Shown here piece after piece: positions 12,001 to 19,400 of a stretch of DNA of 64,000 nt (the stretch's first letter is position 1; every line of letters starts with the position of its first letter). Under the pieces are notes generated by a model. That model saw only the letters and a program-made list of their open reading frames with translations. It was not told where the DNA came from and did not search any database. The position numbers were made by a program, and so were the translations under genes. Origin of the DNA: Oceanospirillaceae bacterium. GTDB lineage: Bacteria; Pseudomonadota; Gammaproteobacteria; Pseudomonadales; Balneatricaceae. The stretch is taken from contig JABSQZ010000018.1 of the NCBI GenBank assembly GCA_013215505.1, positions 69,131 through 133,130 on the forward strand, given 5' to 3'.

Positions 12001-13304
12001 TGACCGCCGCCATCGATGAAGTCGCCACCACTGCCCCCGGTAAACAGGTCATCTTCACTACCACCAAGCAGGTGGTCGTCACCGGCACCGCCGTCTAAAA
12101 ACAGTTGTATCTCAGCGGTGGAAAAATCAAAGTAGTTGTCGCCACTGCCACCTGTGGCACGAATAAAATCAATCTCTTTCGCGGTAATAATACCGATATC
12201 GCTGCCGGTATCAGTGGTAAAGTTATTGCCATCCCAGTCACCGCGCGCTAAGGTAAAATTGGTTTTAGCATCACCAACCAAGCTCACATCGATACCAGTG
12301 GCCCCTAGATCATGATAAATTAACGTGTCGTAGCCGCCAGCACCCGCCACCTCATCGCCAAAATCAACTACAAAATTATTGTCGTTAGTATCGCCCACCA
12401 ATCTATCATCGTAAGCGGAGCCAACGATGGTTTGAAAACCCGACACTTCGATAAAGCCGGTGGCAGTGCCCGCTTCTAAATCAACATCGACGCCCGTAGC
12501 GTAGACACTGTAATTAAGCTGATCGGGGCCGCTACCCACTAAAGTATCAAAGCCACTAAACTTAATTGTCGCAGTGCTGGCACTTGGTATTTCGTTAAAT
12601 TGCTGTACCTCTAAAGAGGCTAGCAACCCTTGATTATCTTGCTGAATCAGCCATTGGTAACTTTGGTTAATTGCCGATAACAGATGTGAGGATTCGGCAG
12701 AGGAGTTATTCGCCTGAATCTCTTCAATAGAGAGAAACTCAACCGAGCCGCCTGTGCCAAGAGAACCTTGGTTGTCCCCATTTATCTGCCAGGTGCTCTG
12801 TTCAACATCGCTGCTCAGCGTCAGGGAATCGGTGCCACCACCGCCGTCAAACTGTACTACAAAGGCCTGCTCGCCCAAGTCTAAATAGGATTTATCAACA
12901 GTCAAGCTATCGTGACTGTCGGTCGCGCTGATGCTAATGACATCCCCTGGGTTCAGCATACTGATGTCTATTTCAAACAGCGGCGGCGAATTGCTGCTGG
13001 CATTGTTGTCAATCAGTTGAATGTACTGCTGACCCGCTCTCTCTTGCACCTGCAGTGAGACATCGGCATCGGCCGCCAGAGCGACCGCCAGTGGATCAGC
13101 TGATAGCAGCAACCTGGGTTCAAGCTGTTCCAACTGGAAAGCATTTTGCTTGAACAAATCGCTAATAGCACTGTGCCTGGTCGCGCTATTGGCTCGCTCA
13201 ATCGCACTGATCAAGCGTCTCGGTTTTGGCAAGGTAAACTTTTCAGCCAAATTTTTGATTTTTGACTTAACAGTACGCTTACTCGTAGATCGATAAATAG
13301 CCAT
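1..13304 (-). CDS. Giant LEPR-XLL / RTX-type repeat protein, cassette A (C-terminus off the left edge)
   Basis: The frame is open from the ATG at 13304 to the left edge (about 4,434 codons); I checked it by translating the start, points near 8.4 kb, 5 kb and 0.6 kb, and the edge itself. The N-terminus is basic, has no Sec signal, and carries the LEPR-XLL motif (QLEPRLLLSADPL, around residue 60-70), an N-terminal signature of very large bacterial repeat proteins. Residues of about 110-560 contain Gly/Asp-rich RTX-like stretches (GGAGDDHLLGGSEDD and similar). The rest is an Ala/Ser/Val/Gly-rich array resembling beta-solenoid adhesin repeats. It is co-linear with cassette B: the last codons at position 3-5 match residue 4,698 of that protein, so about 3,200 residues are probably missing to the left. 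The ribosome binding site is weak (TGGA). The gene lies 83 bp after sapC and is probably in its operon. A secreted or surface adhesin is inferred, not shown. Confidence 0.85.
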   Translation of the reverse strand, partial: MAIYRSTSKRTVKSKIKNLAEKFTLPKPRRLISAIERANSATRHSAISDLFKQNAFQLEQLEPRLLLSADPLAVALAADADVSLQVQERAGQQYIQLIDNNASSNSPPLFEIDISMLNPGDVISISATDSHDSLTVDKSYLDLGEQAFVVQFDGGGGTDSLTLSSDVEQSTWQINGDNQGSLGTGGSVEFLSIEEIQANNSSAESSHLLSAINQSYQWLIQQDNQGLLASLEVQQFNEIPSASTATIKFSGFDTLVGSGPDQLNYSVYATGVDVDLEAGTATGFIEVSGFQTIVGSAYDDRLVGDTNDNNFVVDFGDEVAGAGGYDTLIYHDLGATGIDVSLVGDAKTNFTLARGDWDGNNFTTDTGSDIGIITAKEIDFIRATGGSGDNYFDFSTAEIQLFLDGGAGDDHLLGGSEDDLFTGGSGGDFIDGGGHTTLLGDELIELRAANFTVVGNELTVGSDALDSLVNIQSLYLRALSEDEFGVKSGRTLDARGADEFNITLVGTELADSLFASDFGDSLIGNAGADTLTGGAGIDTFSELFAGRAILSSDAGSGGYSVDLAQGDNEKWLLSKPSSISGNGFTLSITPLSGVAVVTDEIVWESTDTQVASAIEQALDLDYGHVYVLSTDTGWQVEFFGLYAAQQIATLLTADSLVTATISQEATTDIDSLLGFSQEDIIELHGSYSADWVDVSDYQGQTIINTYAGRDTIKVGSGFNTVNAGAGNDTIYLQGNSADEIDAGSGIDRLIVDLSADDNNHTITLENHQLTIDAYTVVLQGVESVAMLGSSAIDIFDASAFHGVSASTELANIQGWSELTEHTLTISLADTDGTIIDVNLSKLESIQDILDLLNSIDDRDTGALTGSFDQQNARIEITGLNHLTVAGSSLLVLDVLGLTGGIENSALSGMSLSLLAGIQLTSQKGNGGNDRLTGSKGRDSFSLGLGASTVVGGAGVDTLSVSTTSVYTTLELSDGDLTWKDDSTVNPDVIASFSQIGTVILNATFDAKLLDASSVTAVLDVVLDAGTTTAELRSGLGNNQLKVNIDGRSEKVLATIQDSAEHHQVIFYGGGAVLSSTDFDWMTFNGATNYDYQIDRSGDLAINEKFSLDGRNVTITTTGTLTINKDVSTSSSSGDAYDLTFKAKDIIVADGVTLSALGSSGNKHGHISLLAKDVHDNLNGLGFYNADSNSASIEVKNAIIIGGNITLFAFAESDARRPVEKTGDRWQDRLAKLEKKAVRFLENFSLLFSYASENVKATVTIAKDALITGENISIQATVMARVTANPTSTIGAVAIGDLTSDAEVNIQGSIIANNINILSQTFNYLEVKAVPLSWFASKAGGFSGSVAIGSLDTTTLAVIADSANIIVSGDFSLRAQTFDFVYVLAESDGPDEGTVSIGVAVHLETGSTTASLFGKVLVQGNVTVEAIQLQGKVNGKSGTVVIASADRAFSKIKDSKYNKQTWLSDTSLMNTLRLSKLLAPSDSKSSTKLTLGLAFAYATDTNTVRAYIGDDAAASDIQIGGALQLSASADARLLASAASVSNSPSQTSSSGESVSQVAFGGAASVIINSLNNDVLAQVQGDTQLDVLGKISIESSAENVTGLIDTDTTINYVEPTIINVDTLAAAYDIETGDVIQFDDRHYIWKQVGEDKRPILGFSFLGGVYKYKGADNDQLQLDSQNYADPQVWERLGDAISSQKALLFDGVSDIYLFDNQATSIAAGAKVSIALNFMYLDSQQTALSKVLSGAKINQRATAILAILPTTVVNRDLDIISKTINKSVDYVGNATDSKNPILANAHHLPFFNKDKNNDSNASYSGNGVGASVFISTVTTNSQALIEENTQVRANQITLEATSDVFGVSAGKAAASGSASLGIAGLYLSNTINSTVIAQIDSNSTIEASAGLNVTANNKVNFIVLAGGKGSGATVAVGAAAAVTDITKLTKAHIGSIDSSATPLGSVSVDGDVVVKAVSEGFVISVAGSMADADGKNTPSGQDEVETVNSKYSLSVAGAFIYNYADFTTDASVANLSSFSAAKLSVSAEETSGVYAFPIAYSSAESNKVAVAIAGVVLINDVNITLSAGVQKISTLELSELSINATNNSTIITASAALAKATIESTSAGSSSSVALTGNVAINDVINDIDAYLNDIDTMIVSGANAEGFAVDVSAKDAAEIYAFAVGLAYSGAFAVGVTVAENNISTDTDALIANLNLSLENGSVKLSADSDTDILSIAVGASIVKDSAATSSTKVSLSLAAAVSSNKVIARTKAKVDNAILTLQSNNAGLAITSTDNSHINVVAVAASASVQSGGQGTSISLSGAGASATNAIYGDTQALLSNSNIPDPDAATNGTYVSLEAQATGFVSANVIAATLALTSSSSGTGVAGAIGVSLAENNLGDNDSGAANVVAARISNTAIEVSGGVSVTAKSTQTIISNVVAVAVGLAKSTSGAAGALTGVGASANNTIKVAISATVSSDTGRSLLADSFYIFADDTSKISAVVFGASVAGSSSSTKIAGALSIAVSLAQNSVENNVLASVDGVLLGSASQRTAAVTVKAKSNATIYATSAAAALAASYSGSSNSLALSGAGANADNSIMGSTSARIIDSTIYSAAAVLIEADNSSRIEATVVAASLAVGLSSGAASGAVGIGAALAGNDIGVLNDVFSIEALLQDSSIDTSGSLTVKATNDMTIISDVVAASMAVAGSSSGASLSGAGSGVSSINHIFVDTTASVSTVDDSKYILVTSLNVKATDTSKITVVAIGASLAASYGSTVGAALAIGVALAENEVNSNTAAYIEGVAQINSGTVTLNALADNTIIAEAYAASLAVGLSGAGGALGISGAGADANNEIYGSTQAYVSGAQLGTSAAKLGNVIVDAENISNISSTVVAVSAAAAVGSTGAAGISIGAAITDNQIGSDTKKLNVIAYIKDSSIYSADLSIAASNDMTITAEVGAGSAAVAASTGFGAAGAGSGVGTTNQVYSSTLAYIDNSSDNDDIVVAAKISVSAINTAKITATAASASLALGLSSGLGVAISVGVSVAKNEIYNQVEAKVIGLRASNVQILSESLAVLAKDTSTIKATLVGVSVGFAGGATGLSLSIGAAEGINKVANTVIAHIESIDVETVNGGISVNAEQSSKIDMSAEAASVSMAGGSVGVGVAGAGVLGENDINNITKAYVENARLTTKPRADYQETDEIQQLANGQLVEFAGGVYRYNGANIDLRPDYASDGFAYDNSGNTVGVEHTVVNPQDKVIFPSGTYLYQGSSVVSLEDAISAIDSGTYPDWEALDHYIDLAALKTESPGSFSQVYNTAQYGLQNIDVLAKSSAKIISTVGAAAGAAGVGAGAGAAAIGVTLAENTIGNDSHDGHVTQAYVNNSSLLSLNDINVNATSISSIDSSVYGASVAVAGGTVALAGAGVGINLTNKIYGTTQAYVDSTDMLAANKISINADADGQILKADAVAAAVAVAVGLGGAVSISVTLIDNDIAMHADAYLNLNSSRNLGSSQYQVLAENGLDVIAHGNAEIKDVDATAVTFSAGLFGASGGGVDIDNQVNNLITADVMGSGAATSGGEVKIDANETTKLSANVTNIALSASIGGALGVALVRNDVRSQISSRIKDSKIDAQDISLTASADNNISKTQAFGFAAALGAASANRADVAITTTVKVTTDVATLNAVDSLTLYATAKNIAFADASGGAVGAVAAGAMIAQIEQGSTNVDEVLVQIGDNSSLSAVNISIKAFGDDTLLPVTVAGAGGFVAGAGAQSDVTSKQAVIANIGKGVSITATGFDLSSKLTQKIDASADALSLGLTAGGGAGLSIDIDTKADVNVGASTNTSIPGILASNISAHDITINTLNSFDKSEYDNAKSLSTGSASLASVAVLLSDTNLNNSSKINLSDNVELLGLGSYDDKATIRIDAKQDINTIDNITLETFSFIGGANAATSQITATSNTAVNLNGAKIENITGAVYITAKTDSENRASADVLAISGLSSAAGGTALVTTYANNSVSISNADIKVGDLYIYAGKSSQGVLNLLESSANVELTSVSVGLNVSVPAPSANIVEINLVTIGANADIKSMTDVTIEAREGKGGGDRASESGLMLSLSLVPYGSNIDRSGSVYSSNNFTIDASASVIAGVNNLSFLQIRPTAEIQDILDRSGVVDAQGVINIDLLTDFEKEQLFGVPDADGHVVVPNLPTDAVYVMQALAVDKINFRITQDTVVHHGTQYYKYLPQDSVEVELQGENYSNISRWKSLGASLSTDQVARYNVYESAITDELAEAMTDEFYVIKPKELESPTLTFTNLSTVLFEQRAQVLSWLRDHGSNAEAVARYQVQLAQIDQKIEALGLSDYTHTVSDGQVIQLANGKFYESKINQEAILELADYTDIDLWTEVFSPSNFWSVADTGHATGQVYNQALDILIIDLPDIYASPGSVYLQIDG
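5071..5851 (-). repeat. Long internal repeat unit of giant gene A
   Basis: A unit of about 780 bp: the stretch around 5851 encoding the ILYADDTSKI-type sequence recurs about 780 bp downstream in the gene, around 5071. It corresponds to the 771-bp (257-codon) units of giant gene B, of which B has three close copies. The periodicity was found by locating the same landmark by eye; unit borders are arbitrary. Confidence 0.55.
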
Positions 13305-13387
13305 AACATAAATCCATTTTTTTATAGCATTAACTGATTGCTTCTTAGTACAGACCTGGGAACTGAAGGGCTGAAAACGTCCTTGTT

Positions 13388-14167
13388 CTAGTGTTGCGTA
13401 CTGTCCCCAGGGAGCAAATCGCTCGCAGTCGACCCTGCTGCAACGGCATCGGCGGGCAGATGCTTTAACACTTTGTTTAAATTTTGCATCGACTGCAGAT
13501 GCAGGTATACCAGCTCCAATCCGTCATTATTGAACAAGCTCTGCAGATCCTCTGCAGAAAGCGTCTTGAGCTTTTCTCTGTTGATCACTTTAAAGCCTGA
13601 TAAGGTACGTTCTTCACCGCTGGCCAAGGTAAACTTAGCGCCCATATCTTCAAACAGATCCAATGCATTTAGCTGCTTGCAGAAGGACTGAGTGCGCGCA
13701 AAATGTTGCTGATAGTCCTGCAAGAAATCTAATACTTTGCCTAAATATTGAGTGCGCTCGCCGTCGGCATCAAACAGGCGTTCACCACGACCTTCCTGGT
13801 TGCAGCCCTCGTAGCTCTCATCCACACATAATGTCAGCGTATCGCCTTCATCGGTGCTGGCAAAAACAAAAGGATAGCGACGAATAAAGGCCGGCACATA
13901 ATCGACATTCCAGGCACCCGTTGAATCTACATAGAGGTTTTCGTCTTCGCGAATACCCATAATCACTACCGGTAATAAATCATCACCAGAGCCGGCAAAT
14001 ACGATGCTGTAATCTGCAGCGGCACTGGGAAACTCCACCGCCATCAGCGGTACTGAATTCACTTTTTTGGCGAAATTAAAATCTCTGCCGGCTTTGATCG
14101 ACCAGTCCAGATGACGCTGTTTGTTTACTGCTTCCACTTGTCCGTAAATCAACAACTGAGTTGCCAC
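13388..14167 (-). CDS. SapC-family protein, cassette A
   Basis: A 259-residue protein matching the SapC family (Pfam SapC, named after the S-layer secretion locus of Campylobacter fetus), recognised from the opening LLIYGQVEAVNKQRH, the stretch VPLMAVEFPSAAADY, the YVPAFIRRYPFVFA block and the NREKL segment near the C-terminus. The molecular role of SapC is not established; it commonly sits beside genes for large secreted proteins. No signal peptide or membrane segment is visible, so it is probably cytoplasmic. The start is GTG, preceded by AAGGAG seven bases upstream. It sits between tolC (182 bp upstream) and the giant gene (83 bp downstream) and is nearly identical in sequence to the cassette B copy, differing mainly in a few residues and in the C-terminal tail after residue 240. 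Confidence 0.85.
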   Translation of the reverse strand: MATQLLIYGQVEAVNKQRHLDWSIKAGRDFNFAKKVNSVPLMAVEFPSAAADYSIVFAGSGDDLLPVVIMGIREDENLYVDSTGAWNVDYVPAFIRRYPFVFASTDEGDTLTLCVDESYEGCNQEGRGERLFDADGERTQYLGKVLDFLQDYQQHFARTQSFCKQLNALDLFEDMGAKFTLASGEERTLSGFKVINREKLKTLSAEDLQSLFNNDGLELVYLHLQSMQNLNKVLKHLPADAVAAGSTASDLLPGDSTQH

Positions 14168-14349
14168 TGTATTTCTCCTTAATTGCTAAAATTGCAACGC
14201 TAATGCTTCGCTTGGAGATCCAAGAAAGTGACTAAACGCTCTGTTTTAATGCTCAGTAGATCTCTGGCATCTACCCTTCAACTTCACCTATCTGATCAAG
14301 ACTGCCCTGCCCGTTAAAACCCAACGCAAACCGAAGATAAATTTGCGCC

Positions 14350-15759
14350 TTAAAAAGACAGTTCTTCTATCTGCGAAAAGATATCTTGTACATCGGTCGG
14401 CACCGCATCACCCTGCAAATAAGTATTTACGCCCTCTAAATCGACCAGAGATAAGGTCCCCGCTGCGCGTTTAAGACTCAATATATTCAGCAGGTATCCG
14501 TAGCGCGCACTGGAAAAATCACTGCGGGCAATAAACAAATCACGTTCAGCGTCGAGCACACTCACTCCCGACTCCAATCCAGATTGATAAGACGTGCGCT
14601 TGGCTTCGACGGCTAGCTCATAAGCTTCCAGAGATTTTTTTAGCGCCCGCACTTTACTGATTGATCCGACAACACCATTAAATGCCGCCCGGGTCTCACG
14701 CGCATTGGCGCGCAGCGTCTGTTCTAATTCATCCTGGGCTTTATATTGCAAATTCAGCGTCTCACGCACTTTAGAGACCACTGCACCACCGGCATATATC
14801 GGCACTGTTAAGGTAAACATCATCGTGCGTGTATCCACCTCGCTGCCACCACCAAACAAAGAACCTTCGGTCTCTTGGTTATTTTGGGTCATGGTCAAAT
14901 CTAGGGTGGGGTAGTGACCACCGCGCTGACGCCGCACTTCCTGAAGTGACACAGCTACTGCGCTGCGCTTCGCCAGCACCAATGGATTTTGCTGGGCAGC
15001 AAGGTGAAGCCAATTATCAGCTACGTAGGGATCGGGCTTGACCAATTGCAACTCGTTGCCAAGTGCAATTAAGTTGTCAGGTAATATACCTGTCATCTCT
15101 CGCAGCCCTTGTATGGCATCTTGCAAGTCATTGGCGATTTCAACTTTTCTCGCCTGCGCCTGTAAAAAACGCGCCTGTGCATCTAAAAAATCTGTCATCC
15201 GCGCCAGACCGCTGCTGCGCTGATTACTCACCAGCTCGAAGTGCTTTTCCAGTGCCGAGGCCTCAGCGGCGATAGCAACAAAATTATCTTGCTCTCCAAG
15301 CACACTAAAATACGCTTCTGCCACCCGGAAAATTAAACTTTGGTTAACTTCTTCTAACTCTGCCGCAACCCGTTTAACTTCTTCTTTGGCCTGTTTAAAA
15401 TAGGCCCAGTTGCTAAAACTGTATATCGATTGGGTAATTGACAAATTTAATGCGGTGGTGGGGAAGGAGGTTGAACCGGCGTTAAACACGGCGTTGTCTG
15501 AACTGACGATATCTTGCGTCGTATCGGTTCTGTTGTAGCTCAATTTTATGTTTGGCAACAACACCGCTTTGGCCTGCTGGTAGATTTCTATCGACGCTTG
15601 ATGCTGATGAAAGCCAGCTTGGTAAATAGGATCACTCTCTTGGGCCTGCTGATACACTCCAAGTAAGTCAGCACTTTGTACTGAAGTGGAAAAAATCGAC
15701 ACAGCCATCACACTGCTACAAGTAAAAGCCAGATATCCCTTCGTTAATCGCAGCGTCAT
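14350..15759 (-). CDS. TolC-family outer-membrane efflux protein, cassette A
   Basis: A 469-residue TolC-type protein. It has an N-terminal hydrophobic signal sequence ending near SVQSA, followed by the two-fold helical OEP architecture of the family: LNLSITQSIYSFSNW in the first half and VPIYAGGAVVSKVRE in the second, and the QSGLESGVSVLDAERDLF stretch near the C-terminus. It would form the outer-membrane channel of a type I secretion or efflux complex. The ATG is preceded by AGGGGGCGG. It is the first gene of cassette A. Two internal segments are identical at DNA level to cassette B (listed separately), whereas the segment between them differs, including several residue changes (for example IAND against IGND). 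Confidence 0.9.
   Translation of the reverse strand: MTLRLTKGYLAFTCSSVMAVSIFSTSVQSADLLGVYQQAQESDPIYQAGFHQHQASIEIYQQAKAVLLPNIKLSYNRTDTTQDIVSSDNAVFNAGSTSFPTTALNLSITQSIYSFSNWAYFKQAKEEVKRVAAELEEVNQSLIFRVAEAYFSVLGEQDNFVAIAAEASALEKHFELVSNQRSSGLARMTDFLDAQARFLQAQARKVEIANDLQDAIQGLREMTGILPDNLIALGNELQLVKPDPYVADNWLHLAAQQNPLVLAKRSAVAVSLQEVRRQRGGHYPTLDLTMTQNNQETEGSLFGGGSEVDTRTMMFTLTVPIYAGGAVVSKVRETLNLQYKAQDELEQTLRANARETRAAFNGVVGSISKVRALKKSLEAYELAVEAKRTSYQSGLESGVSVLDAERDLFIARSDFSSARYGYLLNILSLKRAAGTLSLVDLEGVNTYLQGDAVPTDVQDIFSQIEELSF
14573..14903. repeat. 331-bp perfect identity tract shared with tolC of cassette B
   Basis: Base-by-base reading shows this stretch to be identical to 41468-41798 (constant offset 26,895), bounded by the mismatches C14572/T41467 and G14904/A41799. 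The flanking coding DNA differs at many third positions, so the identity looks like recent gene conversion instead of protein constraint. Confidence 0.9.
15135..15429. repeat. 295-bp perfect identity tract shared with tolC of cassette B
   Basis: Identical to 42030-42324 at the same offset of 26,895, bounded by G15134/C42029 and T15430/C42325. Together with the 331-bp tract it brackets a divergent 230-bp segment within the same gene. Confidence 0.9.
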
Positions 15760-15917
15760 TCCGCCCCCTAGTAAAAACCGATCAAGTTATTGTTGTTATG
15801 CAACCGCTTTCAGAAAAGCACTCTCTGCTGCTTAGATCTCTGCGCGCCAAAAATCGCACGCAGAACTGATCAAATAATAAGCTACTCAGAATTTCTTTAA
15901 TATAGTTTTTGTTAACT

Positions 15918-15957
15918 GATTAAAAAATAATCTAATTAATTCAATTGCTTATATTGA
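15918..15957 (-). promoter_or_regulatory. Two small palindromes upstream of tolC A
   Basis: GATTA-N5-TAATC (15918-15932) and TCAAT-N7-ATTGA (15941-15957) lie about 160-200 bp upstream of the tolC ATG in AT-rich DNA. The first aligns with GGTTA-N5-TAACC upstream of tolC B: a change in one arm is matched by the compensating change in the other, which supports selection for the inverted repeat (an operator or RNA hairpin). A -10-like TATATT lies just downstream on the minus strand. No regulator can be named. Confidence 0.45.
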
Positions 15958-16302
15958 CGCTGTATAAATTTTAAATTTTAATGCAAGCAAACGCAGTCTA
16001 TTCATCACAACTGTTACTGTTCCATAACACTTTGATTTATAGTGCCTGGGGTCACTCAGTAGACATTTAATCCAAATGCGATGTCACAACCGGCATCCAT
16101 AATCAGTAAAAATAACAATGTCAACGATCTCTAATTCTCGATCAGCTAATTCTTTTCCCTATATACTCTCCCCAAAAACCAGCCATTTGTTAACCTATTT
16201 CAACACAACCAACTACCAGGCTATCTCGCTCTACACAGACTATTAACTTCCCCACTCTGAAAGTTCTATTGCTGTGTATCAGTACCATTGTTTTGGAACA
16301 GG

Positions 16303-16333
16303 CAAAAAATAAGGCCGCTAATGCGACCTTATT
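16303..16333 (-). terminator. Rho-independent terminator of giant gene B
   Basis: On the minus strand: AATAAGGTCGC, loop ATTA, GCGGCCTTATT (11-bp stem with one G-U pair), followed by a T run. It lies about 165 bp downstream of the giant gene B stop codon and insulates cassette A from cassette B. Confidence 0.85.
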
Positions 16334-16497
16334 AATTTTATTGTCATTTTGTAGTCAAATTCCACAACCTCTGCTGTAGATTCCACCGGCCAATATGGGT
16401 TATCCATATCTCACCTAACGGGTAGATAACCACCCGCAGTGTCCCACCTTGAATCTATGGGTAGTAGTGCACATCAGAAGTGAAAAATTACCTCACC

Positions 16498-19400
16498 TTA
16501 GCTGGCTTTACGTTTGGCTTTTTCTGACTTATTGACACCCATTAGCGCCCAGCCACTGAAGCTCGCCAGAGTCGCCTGCAAATTGATAGATGATGTATCA
16601 TTGGCAGCCGCGCTGTTTTGCAACTTCTGTAACGCACGCTCTAACTCTGCTGCATCTTGCTGTTTGTCTCCTGGTTGTTGATTCTCAGGTTGTTCAGCTT
16701 GGTCTGTGGTAGCAGGCGCTTCACAGGCAGGCTCCCCTTCAATCTCAACACATTGTATTTCCTCTGCACTCTCAGGGTTATTAACCGCCTCCGAATCTAC
16801 AGCTTCTGCTCCTTCTACAACTTCTGTAGCTTGTGCATCAGGTTGAATCAGGAAACCGTCCTCATCGTACAGCAACTCCTCTTCGCCAACTTGCCCTTCT
16901 GTTGACTCAATACCCGCCGCAGTTGGCGCTGTCGGAATCACAAAATCCACTCCTCCGGGCTGAAGTTGTACCGCCGTCTGACCGCCGTGTTGAATGGTGC
17001 GCAGGTTTAAACGTCCCAGTGCTGCATCCGCATCCTGGCTGAACTGAGTCGCTATGGCCGTTCTTCCACGGGCCACTGCACCTAGATCAGATTGCTCAAA
17101 CACCTGCTGAGCAAAATTCTCAAACAATTCAGTCTGAGTTTGACGGATTAAATCTAAACCGCCCTGGGCCAACGAGATGATGAAGGTGGCTTGCTCGCCG
17201 CCCACTGGGTTAGAGGCAAAGGTGAATCTGCCGTACTCGCCCAATAAGATATCTTCTCTGAAGTCAGCGTAGAACAGGTCGCTACCGAAAGCACCCATCA
17301 TCCGGTCCAGTCCCGCGCCACCTAATAGCGTATCGTCACCACCGACAAACAAATCGATTGTTTCAAAGATAATGTTATTCGGATTGCGAGTAATTTGTGA
17401 TCCGTCACCGCCGATGATGTCATCACCCGCCGCACCGTCTAATCTGTCTGCGCCGAAGCCTCCGAAGATGATATCCCGGTCGCTACCGCCAGTGATGTTA
17501 TCAGCCCCGCCGATACCAGTATTGCCAGTGCGGGCTAATAGATAGCGCCCGCTAGCGTCGCTGAATATCTCACCGTCATCACCAATAATCAGCGTTTCAC
17601 CGGCGGTATTGGTGATCCGATCGGCACCGACACCGCCAATCGCCTGATCTTCACCTGTGCCCAAGCTGATAGTATCGTTGCCACCGGTACTGCCATTTAG
17701 ATCAGTACTGAAAGCCTTGCGGCGAATACCATCAACATATTCAACCTGGCCATTATCGCCAATCACCGTATCATCACCAGCACCACCAGAGAGGATATCG
17801 GCTGCAAAACCACCGATCAGGGTATCGTTACCTGAATTACCACTGAGGTCATCGATATTACCGCTGTCGATATCACTGCTGTAGGCTTTAGTGACTACAT
17901 CATTGAGTAGTTCAAACGAACCGTGGTCACCAATGATCAGGTCATTACCGCTATCACCGGCAATAGTATCGCGACCTAAACCACCGATGATCAGGTCATT
18001 ACCGCTGCCACCGAATATAGTGTCATCACCGCCGGTATCTCTATTGGTATTAGTAATGTTAATGACCGCAGCTGTGGTCAGAATACGATTGGTATTGGCC
18101 AACTGAGTAATGATACCTTTGTCGGCGAGAATAATGTCATTACCGGCGCCACCGTCAATAATGTCTCTGGAGACGACTAAGTTGTCCGCAGTCTCCGGAT
18201 TGTCATTGGCAGCATCTGCAGTATTAACTATATGCAATACTTGAGTCGACAGATCTAACCTGACCGACAAGTCCAGATTAATCCCTGAATCGCCGTAGAT
18301 ATGATCATTGCCGCCCAGGCCGAAGATAGTATCTTCACCGGAACCACCGGCAATATGATCGCCGAACTCAGAACCGGTTAACCGATCGTCACCCAGGCCA
18401 CCAAAGATAACCACAGAACCACCAGCTCCCGAGGCATCGATAATATCATTGCCCGGATTGTTGAATTCTCTGGCAAAAGCAGTTTTCTGCAGGGAAGTGG
18501 CATTGTAGCTGCTGCCATCCTGCACTGAATCGCCGAGTAAGATCAGCGCACTGTCACTGTCTGATCCCGTGACTGTAAGGGTATCATTACCGCCACCACC
18601 GTGAATCACACTGATGCTACCGGCGGCTGTACCTGCCACTTCAAATTCGTCGTTACCGGTGCCTAAATAGGTTTCCAGGACTTCGATATTGGTATATTCG
18701 ACTCCCTGACCAACACCCATGCCTAATCCTGTGATACTAGTCGCTGTTAAAATACCATCAACATGATCTTGCACGCTGCCATCATTGAACATGTACAAAC
18801 GGTCAGTCTGCTGGGATTCATCTGTGCCTAATGATTCTATTATTAGTTCACCGTCTAGCTCAGTCGGCAACATTACCGCACTGATCAGTGAACGCTGTTT
18901 ATCAGCGGGAACACCACCGTCAATGACTAACTTACCACGGATATTATCCAAGGTATGTGGCTGCAAAACAGCCTTTTGTACCGGTTGTTTATCTTGATCA
19001 TGCTGGTAGCTTGGGTTGGGACTAACAATCAATACAATTGCTTTATCCCAATCACCATCGTCTACCCCAAAAGTCACAGTGTTATCAACACTGTTAAATC
19101 TTGGGTCAATGCTAGTGACTATCACTTGCTGATCATTAAGTAAGCTAATTGTCACTGGCGCCGTTGGTTTTTTGCTTAAGCTCAGTGAATAGTCATCGGT
19201 ATTACTGCTACTGACAACAGTACTGCCATCAGTAGCCGCCACTATCACAGCACCTGTATCGTTATCGACCACTGTTAGATTGACTTGCACATCGGCCAAG
19301 CTTTGATAGTCAGTGACCTGATTGCTACTAGTGCTTAATGAGACATTCGCCTGATACAGATTTTCTACTGCGGTGTCGTCTAAAGCACTGACGATGAAGT

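Larger units (their letters stand above)
15760..16497. other. Intergenic region between cassettes A and B
   Basis: 738 bp with no credible gene. From right to left it holds about 160 bp after the stop of giant gene B, that gene's terminator (16303-16333), then the promoter/leader region of tolC A. The part from about 15760 to 16180 is recognisably homologous to the region upstream of tolC B: for example the CGATCAGC neighbourhood at 16139 and 43246, and the shared leader with TTATTGTTGTTAT near 15785. The homology marks the right-hand limit of the duplicated unit between about 16180 and 16300. Confidence 0.7.

Noticed and set aside
12000..12420. RTX-like Gly/Asp repeats in giant A read as a separate toxin gene
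   Set aside because: They are in the same uninterrupted frame as the LEPR-XLL N-terminus and align with residues 250-430 of giant B.
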